Positions 45,667 through 54,986 of a stretch of 64,000 nucleotides of DNA are shown in pieces. The notes under the pieces are model-generated. The model was not told the origin of the DNA. It saw nothing but the letters and a program-made list of their open reading frames with translations, and did no database searches. This stretch comes from Drouetiella hepatica Uher 2000/2452 (GTDB lineage Bacteria; Cyanobacteriota; Cyanobacteriia; Elainellales; Elainellaceae). The translations under genes and the position numbers were made by a program. Where the stretch lies: contig JAHHHD010000013.1 of the NCBI GenBank assembly GCA_019359505.1, positions 1 through 64,000 on the forward strand, written 5' to 3'. Numbering within the stretch: the stretch's first letter is position 1; each line of letters opens with the position of its first letter.

Positions 45667-47304
45667 CTAGCCTTCGATAATAAATTCCAATGCCTGACTG
45701 CGCGGATTGCCAAACTTGAGCTGAGTTTTAGAAGACAACGGCACTTCCTGATGGTGAACTTTATGCCATCCTTCAGTGCCCAAAACCCATGTGCCCCAGC
45801 GCGATCGATCTCGCAACAGGTAGGTTGGCTCCACATCTTCTTTCCAGGACGAGTCGCGGTAAAAAATCTCGGCGTGTTCACGGGAGACTTCCGGCTGCTG
45901 CAATACCACATCATTGCCCTCACCTCGCCCGACCCGCATGATACCTCCCCGCACCGACCACATCTGGTTCGGTGAAGCCATCGATCGCAAGTATGCCATC
46001 GGAGTCTGTCGCCCTAGCCAGCTTGGCGAGGCATCGGGGATTTCCGTCACACCCTCGGTGAAGGGGCGAATGAGTTCGCCGTTGAACTCAGGATGCATAT
46101 ACAGCACAGGCAGCGTCCATGCTGGCTGATTGAACTTGTAGAGCGTCAAAAGCTGTTGACGGGCGATCGCCACGGCTTCATCAATGGGCGATCGCTCTGC
46201 CAGGGCACGGGCAAACACCTGAATAAAAGTCAGCGCCTCCTGATCGGCAACCGAATCTCGCATTCCCAGAACCGCCGGAACGCCGTGATGGATCAGCACT
46301 TCGGCAAGACTGCTACGCGGAATAGTCTGCTGCCCTTGCTGATCGGGCTGCGCGCCCCAGCAAGCATTGAATACCGCCAGGCGCACCTGACAGCGCACCA
46401 AAACCTGCGCGAGTTCCGTACCGCTGATGGAGGCTTCAGGATGCAGCAGCAACATTCCGCCATCAGGAGCCGGAGTTCCATGTCCGGCATAGAACAGCAC
46501 GTTGTAATTGCCCGACTCTAAGCAATTGATCAGCTCAGCCGGACTGGGCTGTACTAGCGTCCTGACTTGACAGAGGGCAGGTGTGGTCATGCGATTGTTT
46601 CGCAGGTCAGTGGTGGCGGCAGTCTCCAAAACTTTGGCAAGAGATATTGCCTCCTGTTCTAGGTCAAGCTGGGCACGCGAGTCGGGAGTCTCTGCGGCAT
46701 CTACACCCAAAACCAGTAAAATTCTGAGAAATTGCTCCGATCGCAGCACAGGTAAAGGATCGACATCGCTAGTGGTGCGGCTAAATAAAATTTGCTGGCT
46801 AAGAGAAGCTGCTTGTTTACCTGCCTGAGGCTGCATAATCTCCCAAGGCAGCGGAATCAGATCAGGATCTCGGATTTCTAGGCGCAGACGTAAGGGACGC
46901 ATCTGACCCATGGCAATACCCTGGCTCTGATTAAAGCTACTTTGAATAGAGCCATCAAAGAGCCACTGCCAAAGGCTGACTCCCAAATTTTGCATCAGCC
47001 GTCCCGTATAGCTAGTGGGCTGATTGGCGTTAGGGGAACCCGTCGTGTCGGGTGGGCTAAAGTCTAAAGGCAGAGGTGGGGGCGGCGTTGTGCCGACATA
47101 GGGCACCATAGGCAAGCCGCGCAGAGAAAATATGCTCTGCCAATGCTGCCACAGTTCGGATAGCGGCTGAGTCCACATGCGATCGTGGTGGACGTAGCCG
47201 CCAGGATAGGGAGCCTGAAACACCCAAATTGCATAGTGTTGCGGCTCAGCAGCCGTTAAACGGGCGATCGCTAAACTAAGACAAGGGTTATCAGACGCAG
47301 TCAT
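45667..47304 (-). CDS. CHAT domain protein with C-terminal FHA domain
   Basis: 545 residues. The CHAT (caspase-like) domain covers about 100-410, with His-275 in FYAGHGTPAP and Cys-315 in FNACWGAQP as the expected dyad and ending VLYMHPEF. A linker (about 420-450) leads to an FHA domain at about 455-540 with RVGRGEGNDV and SREHAEIF. The first 90 residues are less conserved. The architecture suggests a protease that is recruited or switched by a phosphothreonine partner. It lies 407 bp downstream of the PP2C gene start and near the FHA-PrsW gene. Enzymatic activity and partner are inferred, not shown. Confidence 0.87.
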   Translation of the reverse strand: MTASDNPCLSLAIARLTAAEPQHYAIWVFQAPYPGGYVHHDRMWTQPLSELWQHWQSIFSLRGLPMVPYVGTTPPPPLPLDFSPPDTTGSPNANQPTSYTGRLMQNLGVSLWQWLFDGSIQSSFNQSQGIAMGQMRPLRLRLEIRDPDLIPLPWEIMQPQAGKQAASLSQQILFSRTTSDVDPLPVLRSEQFLRILLVLGVDAAETPDSRAQLDLEQEAISLAKVLETAATTDLRNNRMTTPALCQVRTLVQPSPAELINCLESGNYNVLFYAGHGTPAPDGGMLLLHPEASISGTELAQVLVRCQVRLAVFNACWGAQPDQQGQQTIPRSSLAEVLIHHGVPAVLGMRDSVADQEALTFIQVFARALAERSPIDEAVAIARQQLLTLYKFNQPAWTLPVLYMHPEFNGELIRPFTEGVTEIPDASPSWLGRQTPMAYLRSMASPNQMWSVRGGIMRVGRGEGNDVVLQQPEVSREHAEIFYRDSSWKEDVEPTYLLRDRSRWGTWVLGTEGWHKVHHQEVPLSSKTQLKFGNPRSQALEFIIEG

Positions 47305-47648
47305 GTAAACCAGTAGACTTCAAGACCAAAAAACACCAACCTCGGCACAGCCCTACAGCTCAACCTGTAAGCTCAATTTGTAGGATTCAGCCTACCTCTA
47401 CAAGTCTATCTGGTCTGAAGAGACAGATAAACGTCTGCTCATTCCTTTTTGGACTTCTTTCGCAAAAGAAGTTGCGGGGATCATCTAATAGTATTGGGGA
47501 TCGTCGAATCTAGAACGAACTCACGCAGTTTTTATAGATTTTGTTAGCTTAACGACATTTTGTCAGCCCTAATGGCTTCCCTAAAAATGAGCTAGCTTCA
47601 TCATTTAATCTGCGATCGCCTCAGACCATAAACTCTCGCTCAAACTAT

Positions 47649-47729
47649 TAGACTTCTTGCAAATTAGGTTTAGTGGGGGCGCAGCCCCCACTAAACCTAA
47701 TCCCAAAACTTTAATCTGCAAGAGGTCTA
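47649..47729. mobile_element. Hairpin element, type 4 (inverted ends TAGAC...)
   Basis: The left end TAGACTTCTTGCAAATTA and right end TAATCTGCAAGAGGTCTA are inverted repeats with two mismatches, flanked by TA. The core pairs AGGTTTAGTGGGGGC with GCCCCCACTAAACCT. The right end covers the last three codons (LAD) and stop of the PP2C gene. A second copy is at 55800-55880. Confidence 0.85.
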
Positions 47730-50161
47730 TTGAATGTCACCGAATTCGTACAAACACCCTTTTGCTCCGGAGAACTTTGACTCAACCCAACCCACGGTAG
47801 GATATTTGCCTCTCGAATCCATCCTACCTGCCCAAGACGAAGCAAAGTTGCAGAGGACGCTGGAACACTAGGTGACTCTACAGCTGCGGATGGACTAACC
47901 TGAATCTCAGGTGAAGCGCTCTCTGGAGCCACCTGAGGGGTAGCTGGAAGCGATTCTGAAGGCGACTCCGGACTCGCGCCAGCTGGGGTAGAGCAAACTC
48001 TAAGCTGTACCCATCGATCTTGCGGTGTCGTCCCTCCTGTACTCAAAACTTCTAATGTGCTGCCAATTGCTACCATCCCTAAAACCTGCGGCGCGGCAGA
48101 AGGCAGGGCTTGAGGATCAGGCAGGGCTTGAGGGTCTGGCAGGGCTTGAGGATCAGAAAACAACCTGGGCAATTGACCATCAGGGCTGGTACGCTGTAGC
48201 TGAATGCGTGAGCCAACCGTCAAGGTAGGCAGCACATTAATATCACTCTGCCGAGTGCTTGGTAAAGCTATGGGTGAAGCCGACTGAGGGGCAACGATCG
48301 GCGATCGGGCGCGCTGACCTAGCGGCAGCAGAGCGGCAATAAGTCCCAATCCTAGGCTGGCCAATGCAACAATGCCTAGTAACAGAGGCAGTGGATTAAC
48401 GCTGGATGACTTTTGCTTCAAGAGCTGCGTACCAATTACCGTCGAGCCGATCGAATCAGGCTGGGTGGGATCTACAGCCGACTTTGCAGTTTTTGCAAAG
48501 GGAACAGCGATCGCCGTTGCAGTATCAGAGCTTTGTAGTCTCATAGATAAACTAGACAGCTTAGGCACGGGTGCTGAATCGGCAACCTGGCAGTACAACA
48601 AGCCTACAGTTGCATTGTCATAGCCGTTTAGGGTGTTAGCAACTTCCACCAAACGTTGCGCTACGGTGGCTAGATCAGCTTTACCTAATAGCAGCGGCAA
48701 AATTTCGGTATCCCAACAGGCATCGACGCGATCGTTGTCGCTCAGCCCATCAGAACAAAACAGAAAAACGCTGTCTTCATCGAGAATGAGTCGCTGAACG
48801 GTCGGATAGAGCTGATTCGAAGCGCCCATGCCTAAAGCCTGCACAAGCGAACCTGAGCTAGGCTGCTGTAGAGCCTGACGATAGGTGCTGTAGCCTAGCC
48901 GCACCTCACGAGAAGCCACGTCATCGTCTAGCGTAATCTGATGACAGCCCTGACGGGTAATCCAGTAAACGCGGCTATCCCCAATGTGAGTGACATAGAG
49001 TTCATGATCGCGCAGTAGCCCCATGACCAACGTCGTGCCCATCCGCTGGCGATCGTACCTCTGCTCGCTATCATTGCGCTGGCTAATCTGGTCATTCGCC
49101 AGACACACAGCTTTTTCTAGCTCCACCGTCAGCGTCACGGCATCCAAGGCTTCTGGCTTCAAGACCTTCAGACGTTGCTCGACGGCAGCGATCGCCAAAT
49201 GAGAAGCCACATCTCCCCCTTGATGCCCCCCAATGCCATCGCAAACAATCACCGTTGCAGCCCCACCTTCTGGCTGGAGCGCCTGCACCGTACCACTTTC
49301 AGGAGAGCAGGCATCTTCATTGCGCTGCCGTGTGGGACCTTGATCGCTTAGGGTGGCAATTTGAACACTACGACTTTGAGCCTGGGCAACTTGGGCGATC
49401 GCCTCATCTACCAGCTCTACCAGAAGTTCGGCATTGTGAATCTGCCCTTGAATGACCTGCTGACTCATCTCCTGGAGGCGATCGGCTATTTCAGGTCTTG
49501 CCGTTACCGACCATTGCAGCCATAGCTCTCCTAGCGCGGTTAAAGAAATGGCGATCGAATCTGGTCGTAGCTCCAGCAAGCGCAAAATACCGCCTTCCAC
49601 CCGCAGCAGATCCGGATTCAAAAGGCTAGATACCACCTGCTCGCTGCTCAGGGGTTGCCACAGATTTGCCATTTGCCACAGCCAGTTGAGCTGTCGCAGT
49701 GGACTCGCCTCCGCCCAAACAGACAGAATTGCCGGGAACAGCTGCACCTGAGGCACCACGCCCTCAGATTCACCTTTGTCAGGTAAAACCCAAAAGGGCG
49801 CGTGGTCAAACAGCGCAATCACTTCATCTAGATCAGAAGTGGGAAACCACTCATAAACTTGGGGCACGTGCAGACGTAAGGGTGAAAGACGCAGATAAGG
49901 CAAATAGCTGGCGGGTAGCTCTGAAGAATTGGCTGACAGTAATCCCGGCTTCGTATCTACAAAGACGCGATCGCCCTTATAAAGGTAGCGATCGCCCAAT
50001 AGCTCTCCTAACTGAAGTAACTCCACGCCACTGCCATCTCCCCACAAATACTGCCGAACTAGGGGAGTTCGACATTTTTGACAGAACTTACTGTCTTCAG
50101 GGTTCAAAGCCTGACAGGTAGGGTTAGCGCAATAAAGCATTGCTGCGGCGTTTTGCATCAA
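47711..50161 (-). CDS. Zinc-ribbon PP2C-type serine/threonine phosphatase with membrane helix and SH3-like tail
   Basis: 816 residues. An N-terminal zinc ribbon (YCANPTCQ and KFCQKCRTP, about 10-34) is followed by a region of about 230 residues of unknown type. A PP2C domain lies at about 265-525 (SDQGPTRQRNEDACSPESG, DGIGGHQGGDVA, THIGDSRVYW, LFCSDGLSDN). A membrane helix is at about 590-615. A Pro/Ser-rich tail with a PQALPD triplicate follows, then an SH3-like segment, so the tail is on the other side of the membrane. The last residues VTFNRPLAD derive from the type-4 element. It would remove phosphates that the neighbouring FHA proteins read. An alternative start is the Met at 50140. Confidence 0.85.
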   Translation of the reverse strand: MMQNAAAMLYCANPTCQALNPEDSKFCQKCRTPLVRQYLWGDGSGVELLQLGELLGDRYLYKGDRVFVDTKPGLLSANSSELPASYLPYLRLSPLRLHVPQVYEWFPTSDLDEVIALFDHAPFWVLPDKGESEGVVPQVQLFPAILSVWAEASPLRQLNWLWQMANLWQPLSSEQVVSSLLNPDLLRVEGGILRLLELRPDSIAISLTALGELWLQWSVTARPEIADRLQEMSQQVIQGQIHNAELLVELVDEAIAQVAQAQSRSVQIATLSDQGPTRQRNEDACSPESGTVQALQPEGGAATVIVCDGIGGHQGGDVASHLAIAAVEQRLKVLKPEALDAVTLTVELEKAVCLANDQISQRNDSEQRYDRQRMGTTLVMGLLRDHELYVTHIGDSRVYWITRQGCHQITLDDDVASREVRLGYSTYRQALQQPSSGSLVQALGMGASNQLYPTVQRLILDEDSVFLFCSDGLSDNDRVDACWDTEILPLLLGKADLATVAQRLVEVANTLNGYDNATVGLLYCQVADSAPVPKLSSLSMRLQSSDTATAIAVPFAKTAKSAVDPTQPDSIGSTVIGTQLLKQKSSSVNPLPLLLGIVALASLGLGLIAALLPLGQRARSPIVAPQSASPIALPSTRQSDINVLPTLTVGSRIQLQRTSPDGQLPRLFSDPQALPDPQALPDPQALPSAAPQVLGMVAIGSTLEVLSTGGTTPQDRWVQLRVCSTPAGASPESPSESLPATPQVAPESASPEIQVSPSAAVESPSVPASSATLLRLGQVGWIREANILPWVGLSQSSPEQKGVCTNSVTFNRPLAD

Positions 50162-50279
50162 GCCAGAGATACAACCTTATCCAGACATCTTAAACTTCCA
50201 TCAAGTCGATCAAGTCTCTCTCCAGTCAGGTTTCAGACCGAACAGATTCTAGATTGGACAGAGCTAAAGTGTAGCCGAA

Positions 50280-50642
50280 TCACTGAATCACTAAATGATT
50301 ATCTGCCTCTTCATCCGAAATTCGAGGCAAACCCATGCTGTAGTTGCGAACACGACTCTGAAGATTGTAGGCAATGGCTCCCGAATGGAGCAGCGATCGC
50401 ACGAAATGCTCTAGATCAGACCCAATTCGGCGAAGATTGTAATCTGTGAGATCGGCTCCATCGGAGGCTGACACCAGCTCATCAAATTTCTGGCGAACTT
50501 GCTGTAACGCTCCGTCGTTCCAGAGAAATTCATTATCTGGATCGACATCTAAGGTCAAGGTGTTATCGCTAGGGACGAGTTCATCATCGCTAATCTCTGC
50601 CGCAAAGATGCGGATATGGCGAGTTGTAGACTTGAGCAGCAT
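50280..50642 (-). CDS. ndhM: NAD(P)H-quinone oxidoreductase subunit M
   Basis: 120 residues from the ATG at 50642: [20 protein letters not shown] then [20 protein letters not shown], closely matching cyanobacterial NdhM. NdhM is a peripheral subunit of the cyanobacterial NDH-1 complex used in respiration and cyclic electron flow. The conserved middle [20 protein letters not shown] and C-terminal LNYSMG-type segment (VRNYSMGLP) are present. The reading from 50660 would add six residues not found in homologues. No other ndh gene is adjacent, which is normal for ndhM. It lies just upstream of the PP2C gene, 118 bp away, on the same strand. Confidence 0.93.
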   Translation of the reverse strand: MLLKSTTRHIRIFAAEISDDELVPSDNTLTLDVDPDNEFLWNDGALQQVRQKFDELVSASDGADLTDYNLRRIGSDLEHFVRSLLHSGAIAYNLQSRVRNYSMGLPRISDEEADNHLVIQ

Positions 50643-50786
50643 AGTTATTAGAGAAAGCACATTGGGGCACTAAACCTATAAAGCTATCTTACAGGCATGG
50701 CATCAGAGATGGACGATAGGGTTTCATTAGATCGACCCACTGGCTAAAATACTGGGCTGAAATGGGGGCGCTACCGATTTCCATAT

Positions 50787-50876
50787 ATAAATTTCTTTGA
50801 AAAGTTTGCTCCACACCCCTTTCAAAGAAATTCATACCCGGATATGTAGCCATTTGGTATGACTACATATCCGGGT
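50787..50876. repeat. Double hairpin, type 3 plus palindrome
   Basis: AATTTCTTTGAAA pairs with TTTCAAAGAAATT (50790-50832). Four bases on, ACCCGGATATGTAG pairs exactly with CTACATATCCGGGT (50836-50876) around a 13-base loop. The TTCATACCCGGAT flank of the first hairpin resembles that of the hairpin at 18511. It lies in the 50643-51043 gap upstream of both ndhM and the DUF4230 gene. Degenerate repeats of about 18 bp (AGAGATGAGC type) follow at 50955-51015. Confidence 0.75.
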
Positions 50877-51043
50877 TCCCTTGATAAATATCCTCCTAGA
50901 ATGAGGAGATGCTTTTTCCCAAACGTTAGCGTTGGGCTAACCTTGAACTCGGAGATGAGCTAGAACCCAGAGATGAGCTAAAACTTCAGAGATGACCCAG
51001 AATCCAGAGATGACCCAGTTTCCCAGCAAGATCGGGCGATCGC

Positions 51044-51904
51044 ATGAATAAATTTACATCTCAACAGCGCCAGCCAAATAGCGCACAGCGGCACAACGGC
51101 AGCCCTTCCCACTGGAACCTTCAAGGTTTCATCAGAAATTTATCTCTGGTGACAACAGGCAGCGTTGCCCTAATTGCCCTATTTCTGCTGGCTGGCGTGT
51201 GGCGATCGGGCACTAGCTTCTTTAGCGACCTCTACACGCTGTTTGACAAGCCGCAGCCAGAACCCAAAGTTGATCTGCGCTCCATGGTGGTGCAGCAAGT
51301 GCGCAACGCTAGCGAACTGACGACTGCCGTATACACTATGGAAACTGTTGTACCGACCAGCCGCGATCGTACCTTGGGCGGCTATGTCGTGGGCACGACG
51401 ACGCTGCTCTATATCGCCTACGGTGAAGTTCGGGCGGGGGTTGACCTATCGGCGCTGCAACCCACCGATGTGCAGGTCAACGGCGACTCCATTACGCTCC
51501 GCTTGCCGTCTCCCAAGATTTTAGATAGCAAAATTGATGTCAATCGCTCTAAGGTATACGACTACGATCGCGGTTTTATGGGTCTAGGGCCTGATGTTGC
51601 TCCAGAGCTTCAAGACTTGGCTCAGCGCAAAACCTTAGAAAAAATTGTGGAATCCGCCTGTACGGGCGGTATCTTGAACCAGGCAAGCAATCGGGCAAAA
51701 CTGGTCATTGGTCAGTTGCTAAATACCGCAGGCTACAAAAACCTCACTGTAGAAGAACAGCCCCTAGCGACCTGTGGCTCAGACGCATCTGTATCCTCTC
51801 CACAGCCCATCTCACCGACCGATCTGCCTGCCCTTGAACCCTTGATTTTGCCACAAACCTCCCCTCCTTCCTCAGAAAACGGGTTGCCCCAGCCGCCGGC
51901 ATAA
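51044..51904 (+). CDS. DUF4230 domain protein
   Basis: 286 residues. A membrane helix at about 36-55 (TTGSVALIALFLLAGV) anchors the protein, and the DUF4230 domain follows at about 80-240 (MVVQQVRNASELTTAVYTME, YGEVRAGVDLSALQ, ITLRLPSPKILDSKID). The last 45 residues are Pro/Ser-rich. The domain has no known activity; the protein is probably periplasmic or thylakoid-lumen facing. The ATG at 51044 overlaps a HIP1-rich stretch and lacks a clear ribosome-binding site. It is followed by the PPC/ELWxxDGT gene 352 bp downstream. Confidence 0.8.
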   Translation: MNKFTSQQRQPNSAQRHNGSPSHWNLQGFIRNLSLVTTGSVALIALFLLAGVWRSGTSFFSDLYTLFDKPQPEPKVDLRSMVVQQVRNASELTTAVYTMETVVPTSRDRTLGGYVVGTTTLLYIAYGEVRAGVDLSALQPTDVQVNGDSITLRLPSPKILDSKIDVNRSKVYDYDRGFMGLGPDVAPELQDLAQRKTLEKIVESACTGGILNQASNRAKLVIGQLLNTAGYKNLTVEEQPLATCGSDASVSSPQPISPTDLPALEPLILPQTSPPSSENGLPQPPA

Positions 51905-52256
51905 ACGGCATGAAATCAAGCTTGAGGACTGAGTTCCAGATTAATTTGTGTAGAGTCGATACAAATACTTGATAAATTTAAGTATGGATTTTATCAAAAT
52001 GTTACAGAAAAGATATTGCAAAAAAGATCAGTAATGTCTCGCAGCGAAAATTTCCGCTTAGCAGATTAGGATAACGGCAAGGTTCTCTCAAAAGGCTGTA
52101 TGCTCTGATACCTCTGCTCAGAGCGCACCCTTAAGAATGGTGCCCAGAGAGTCCCTTCTAGAGAGTCACGCATACCTGAAGGTTTTCAAGACCGCTTGGG
52201 GAAGGCTAAGCCTAGAAAAACTAAACTCCACGACGGACAACAAAGAGAGAAAAGAC

Positions 52257-54887
52257 ATGGCAGACAGAGACAATCGCCTGAATGGTGCTTCGCGCCTGAG
52301 CTTTCCCATAAATCGCAACAACAGTCTAGGCAAAAGCGACCTGGATGATCTATATCGATTTAACCTCAGTACAGGCAGCACTAGAAGCAGCTTTTCTCTG
52401 GGAGTTTCCGGCATCAAGAGAGGCGCTAATTTTGACGTAGAAGTTTACAAATTTAAGCTTGCCGATCGCCAGGTTTTACGAGCGATCGGCAAAACCGAGT
52501 TTCGTAAAATTAGAGGGGGCGTTCTCAGAAACAACCTGCAACTTGTGGGCGCTTCTCGAGTAGGCGGCAACAGGAATGAAGCCATCACTAGCGAGCTAGC
52601 AAACGGCAGCTATGTCATTCGCGTCCTGCGCAAACAGGGCGACAGCAGATACAAGCTAACGGGCAGTGCCACAGAAATTTCTACTGTACCCAATCCTACT
52701 AATCCAGATCCTACCAATCCCAATCCTACCAACCCCAATCCTACCAACCCAGATCCCATCCCTGACCCACGCAACTTGATCAGCACTGCTCCTGATACCG
52801 CTATTCCCAATAGCGCAATTACAGGCAGCGTCAGCGACACTGACACGCAGGACTACTATAAAATCACTCCCACTGCGTCGGGAGATTACCTGTTTGATCT
52901 GACGGGAGCCAGCGGAGATACAAACTTTGAGGTGATTTCGTCTGATCAGACCACTGCGCTAAAACGCAGCCTGAATGCCGGAAACGACAAGGCGATCGTC
53001 CCTCTTGCGGCGGGCAGCACCTACTATTTCCGCGTTTTTCAAGCGGCTGCGGGCAACAACACGAACTACTCTTTGGGCGTTACCCCGCTCTCGGACAGCT
53101 ACAGCGGCAGCTATAGCAATGGCGCTGGCTTAGGATCTGCCGCGTCCCTCACCCTAACTTCTACCCCTCAAACCCTCTCAAATTACGTCGTCGATCAGGG
53201 TATCAACTCACCCGAAGATCTGTTCAGTTTTAATGTCAGTACCGCCCAGGGCTTCGTCACTTTAGAGTTGACCGATATGCCGATTGGCAATCTGGGTTTG
53301 CAGCTCTTCAAGTCGGGAGAAACCGTTGAACAGGGTTTGACCCTTGACCGGAGTAGAAACCCAGATGGCAGCTATCCTGCGGAAGTGATTGCAGGGCGAG
53401 TTACGCAGGGTCAGTATTACGTCCGGGTAATTCCGAGCGGCGCTAGTGAAGGTTCTACCTATAACCTGACGCTCAAGATTACCGATAAGTCGGGTCTACC
53501 CGCCATCTCCAGAGATATCAAATTTGGTGCTGACGATTCCAGACCTGGAAACATCACGGCTGTCGGCTCATTGGCATATTTCTCTGCCAGCGATGACGAG
53601 GGCACGGCGCTCTATCGGACTGATGGCACTCTGGATGGAACGAAGAAAATTCGCGCCTTTACTTCCCTAGAGAAATTTGCGACGGTAGGCACGGGTATAG
53701 ATTCACGCCTTTACTTTGTTGCCGATGACGGCTCTACGGGTAAGGAATTGTGGACAACAGACGGTACTGTTGCAACCAAGGTCGTTGACCTATTTGCCGG
53801 GAGTGGCGGTGGCGCACCTGATCAGCTAGCGGCGGCTGGAAACAACCTCTATTTCGTGGGTAGCCCCGGCACCACTAGCACGGCACTATACCGAGTCAAC
53901 GGCACTTCCGTCACTATGATTGCGCGGGGTGATGACACTCTGACTAATCCTGACGGTAGCACTAGCGCCGCACCTGTAATCAATAGTTTTACAAGCCTGA
54001 CGGGAATTGATCAAACGCTCTACTTCTCAGGAATTCCTGGTACAGGTAATACGGGTGCAGAGCTGTTTACCATTAGTAATGTTGAGAATGCTCCAACGCT
54101 TACAGAGCTGAGGCCTGGAGCAAGCAGTTCTACTCCCAGCAACTTTGTTTTGGTGGCAGGTAAACTTTTTGCTACTGCCTCAGTAGCAGGTTTGTCGAGC
54201 AAGCAGCTGATTCGGATTGATGCTTTAGGCCCCACTCCTAGCTACGCGATCGTGCGCTCTTCAAACACCGAAAATCTCACGTTCACCAATGCGCAAAAGC
54301 TGCAATACACCGTTACAGACAGCGGCGCACTCTACTTTACGGCAACTAGCGCCAGCGAAGGTTCAGAGTTGTTTAGGCTTAACAGCCCAGGCGCAGCCCC
54401 ATCGGCTGGATTCTTAGATGCAGGACTTGTTAGCGACATTGCGACCGGGTTTTCTGACAGCTCTAATCCCACTAATCTGGTTCACATTGGCAACACGGTC
54501 TACTTCTTCGCCAACGACAATCGTAACGTTGATGATGGTCAAGGTAACACGACTCTTATCGGTTCTGGTAGAGAACTCTGGAAGACAGACGGCACTCCTA
54601 GTGGCACGAGTATTGTCCAAGACATCCAGGGTGGTACAGGTAATAGCAGCATCGGTGATAGGGCAGAAATGACTGTGTTTGGCGGCAAACTTTACTTTAC
54701 CGCCAACGACGGCAGCGCAGGAACAGAGATTTGGGAGAGTAACGGGCAGTTGAATGGCACAGTCTCGAACGAGATTAATGCCGTTTCGGCTCAGGGTGCA
54801 GACCCTACTCAGCTGACTATAGTGGGATCTAGCCTGTTCTTTGCGGCAACAGATGGTCTTAACGGTCAAGAACTCTGGTCGATCTAG
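52257..54887 (+). CDS. Large PPC- and ELWxxDGT-repeat protein
   Basis: About 876 residues. Two or three PPC (bacterial pre-peptidase C-terminal) modules fill about 10-140, 185-285 and 300-410, separated by a Pro/Asn linker (NPTNPDPTNPNPTNP). Repeats of the ELWxxDGT type fill the rest, for example GKELWTTDGT, GRELWKTDGT and AGTEIWESNG, a beta-propeller-like pattern seen in secreted cyanobacterial proteins. No N-terminal signal peptide is seen, so non-classical (type I) secretion is likely. The ATG at 52257 is chosen over 52137 because GAGAGAAAAGAC precedes it and the upstream 40 residues are not family-like. Its role could be surface adhesion or calcium binding. Confidence 0.78.
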   Translation: MADRDNRLNGASRLSFPINRNNSLGKSDLDDLYRFNLSTGSTRSSFSLGVSGIKRGANFDVEVYKFKLADRQVLRAIGKTEFRKIRGGVLRNNLQLVGASRVGGNRNEAITSELANGSYVIRVLRKQGDSRYKLTGSATEISTVPNPTNPDPTNPNPTNPNPTNPDPIPDPRNLISTAPDTAIPNSAITGSVSDTDTQDYYKITPTASGDYLFDLTGASGDTNFEVISSDQTTALKRSLNAGNDKAIVPLAAGSTYYFRVFQAAAGNNTNYSLGVTPLSDSYSGSYSNGAGLGSAASLTLTSTPQTLSNYVVDQGINSPEDLFSFNVSTAQGFVTLELTDMPIGNLGLQLFKSGETVEQGLTLDRSRNPDGSYPAEVIAGRVTQGQYYVRVIPSGASEGSTYNLTLKITDKSGLPAISRDIKFGADDSRPGNITAVGSLAYFSASDDEGTALYRTDGTLDGTKKIRAFTSLEKFATVGTGIDSRLYFVADDGSTGKELWTTDGTVATKVVDLFAGSGGGAPDQLAAAGNNLYFVGSPGTTSTALYRVNGTSVTMIARGDDTLTNPDGSTSAAPVINSFTSLTGIDQTLYFSGIPGTGNTGAELFTISNVENAPTLTELRPGASSSTPSNFVLVAGKLFATASVAGLSSKQLIRIDALGPTPSYAIVRSSNTENLTFTNAQKLQYTVTDSGALYFTATSASEGSELFRLNSPGAAPSAGFLDAGLVSDIATGFSDSSNPTNLVHIGNTVYFFANDNRNVDDGQGNTTLIGSGRELWKTDGTPSGTSIVQDIQGGTGNSSIGDRAEMTVFGGKLYFTANDGSAGTEIWESNGQLNGTVSNEINAVSAQGADPTQLTIVGSSLFFAATDGLNGQELWSI

Positions 54888-54919
54888 AAGATCTGTTTTT
54901 CTTTGAGGTTCAGAGTTTA

Positions 54920-54962
54920 AAAGTAGGGTTAGCAGGGGCATAGCCTCCGCTGACCCTACTTT
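54920..54962. terminator. Hairpin between convergent genes, likely bidirectional terminator
   Basis: AAAGTAGGGTTAGC(A)GGGGC pairs with GCCTCCGCTGACCCTACTTT around an ATA loop, with a couple of mismatches. A-rich and T-rich edges (TTTAAAA before, CTTTG after) are present. It lies 33 bp past the PPC/ELWxxDGT stop and 25 bp past the tenA stop. It could instead be another hairpin repeat. Confidence 0.55.
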
Positions 54963-54986
54963 GTACAGGGGCTAACTTTTCAGAGG

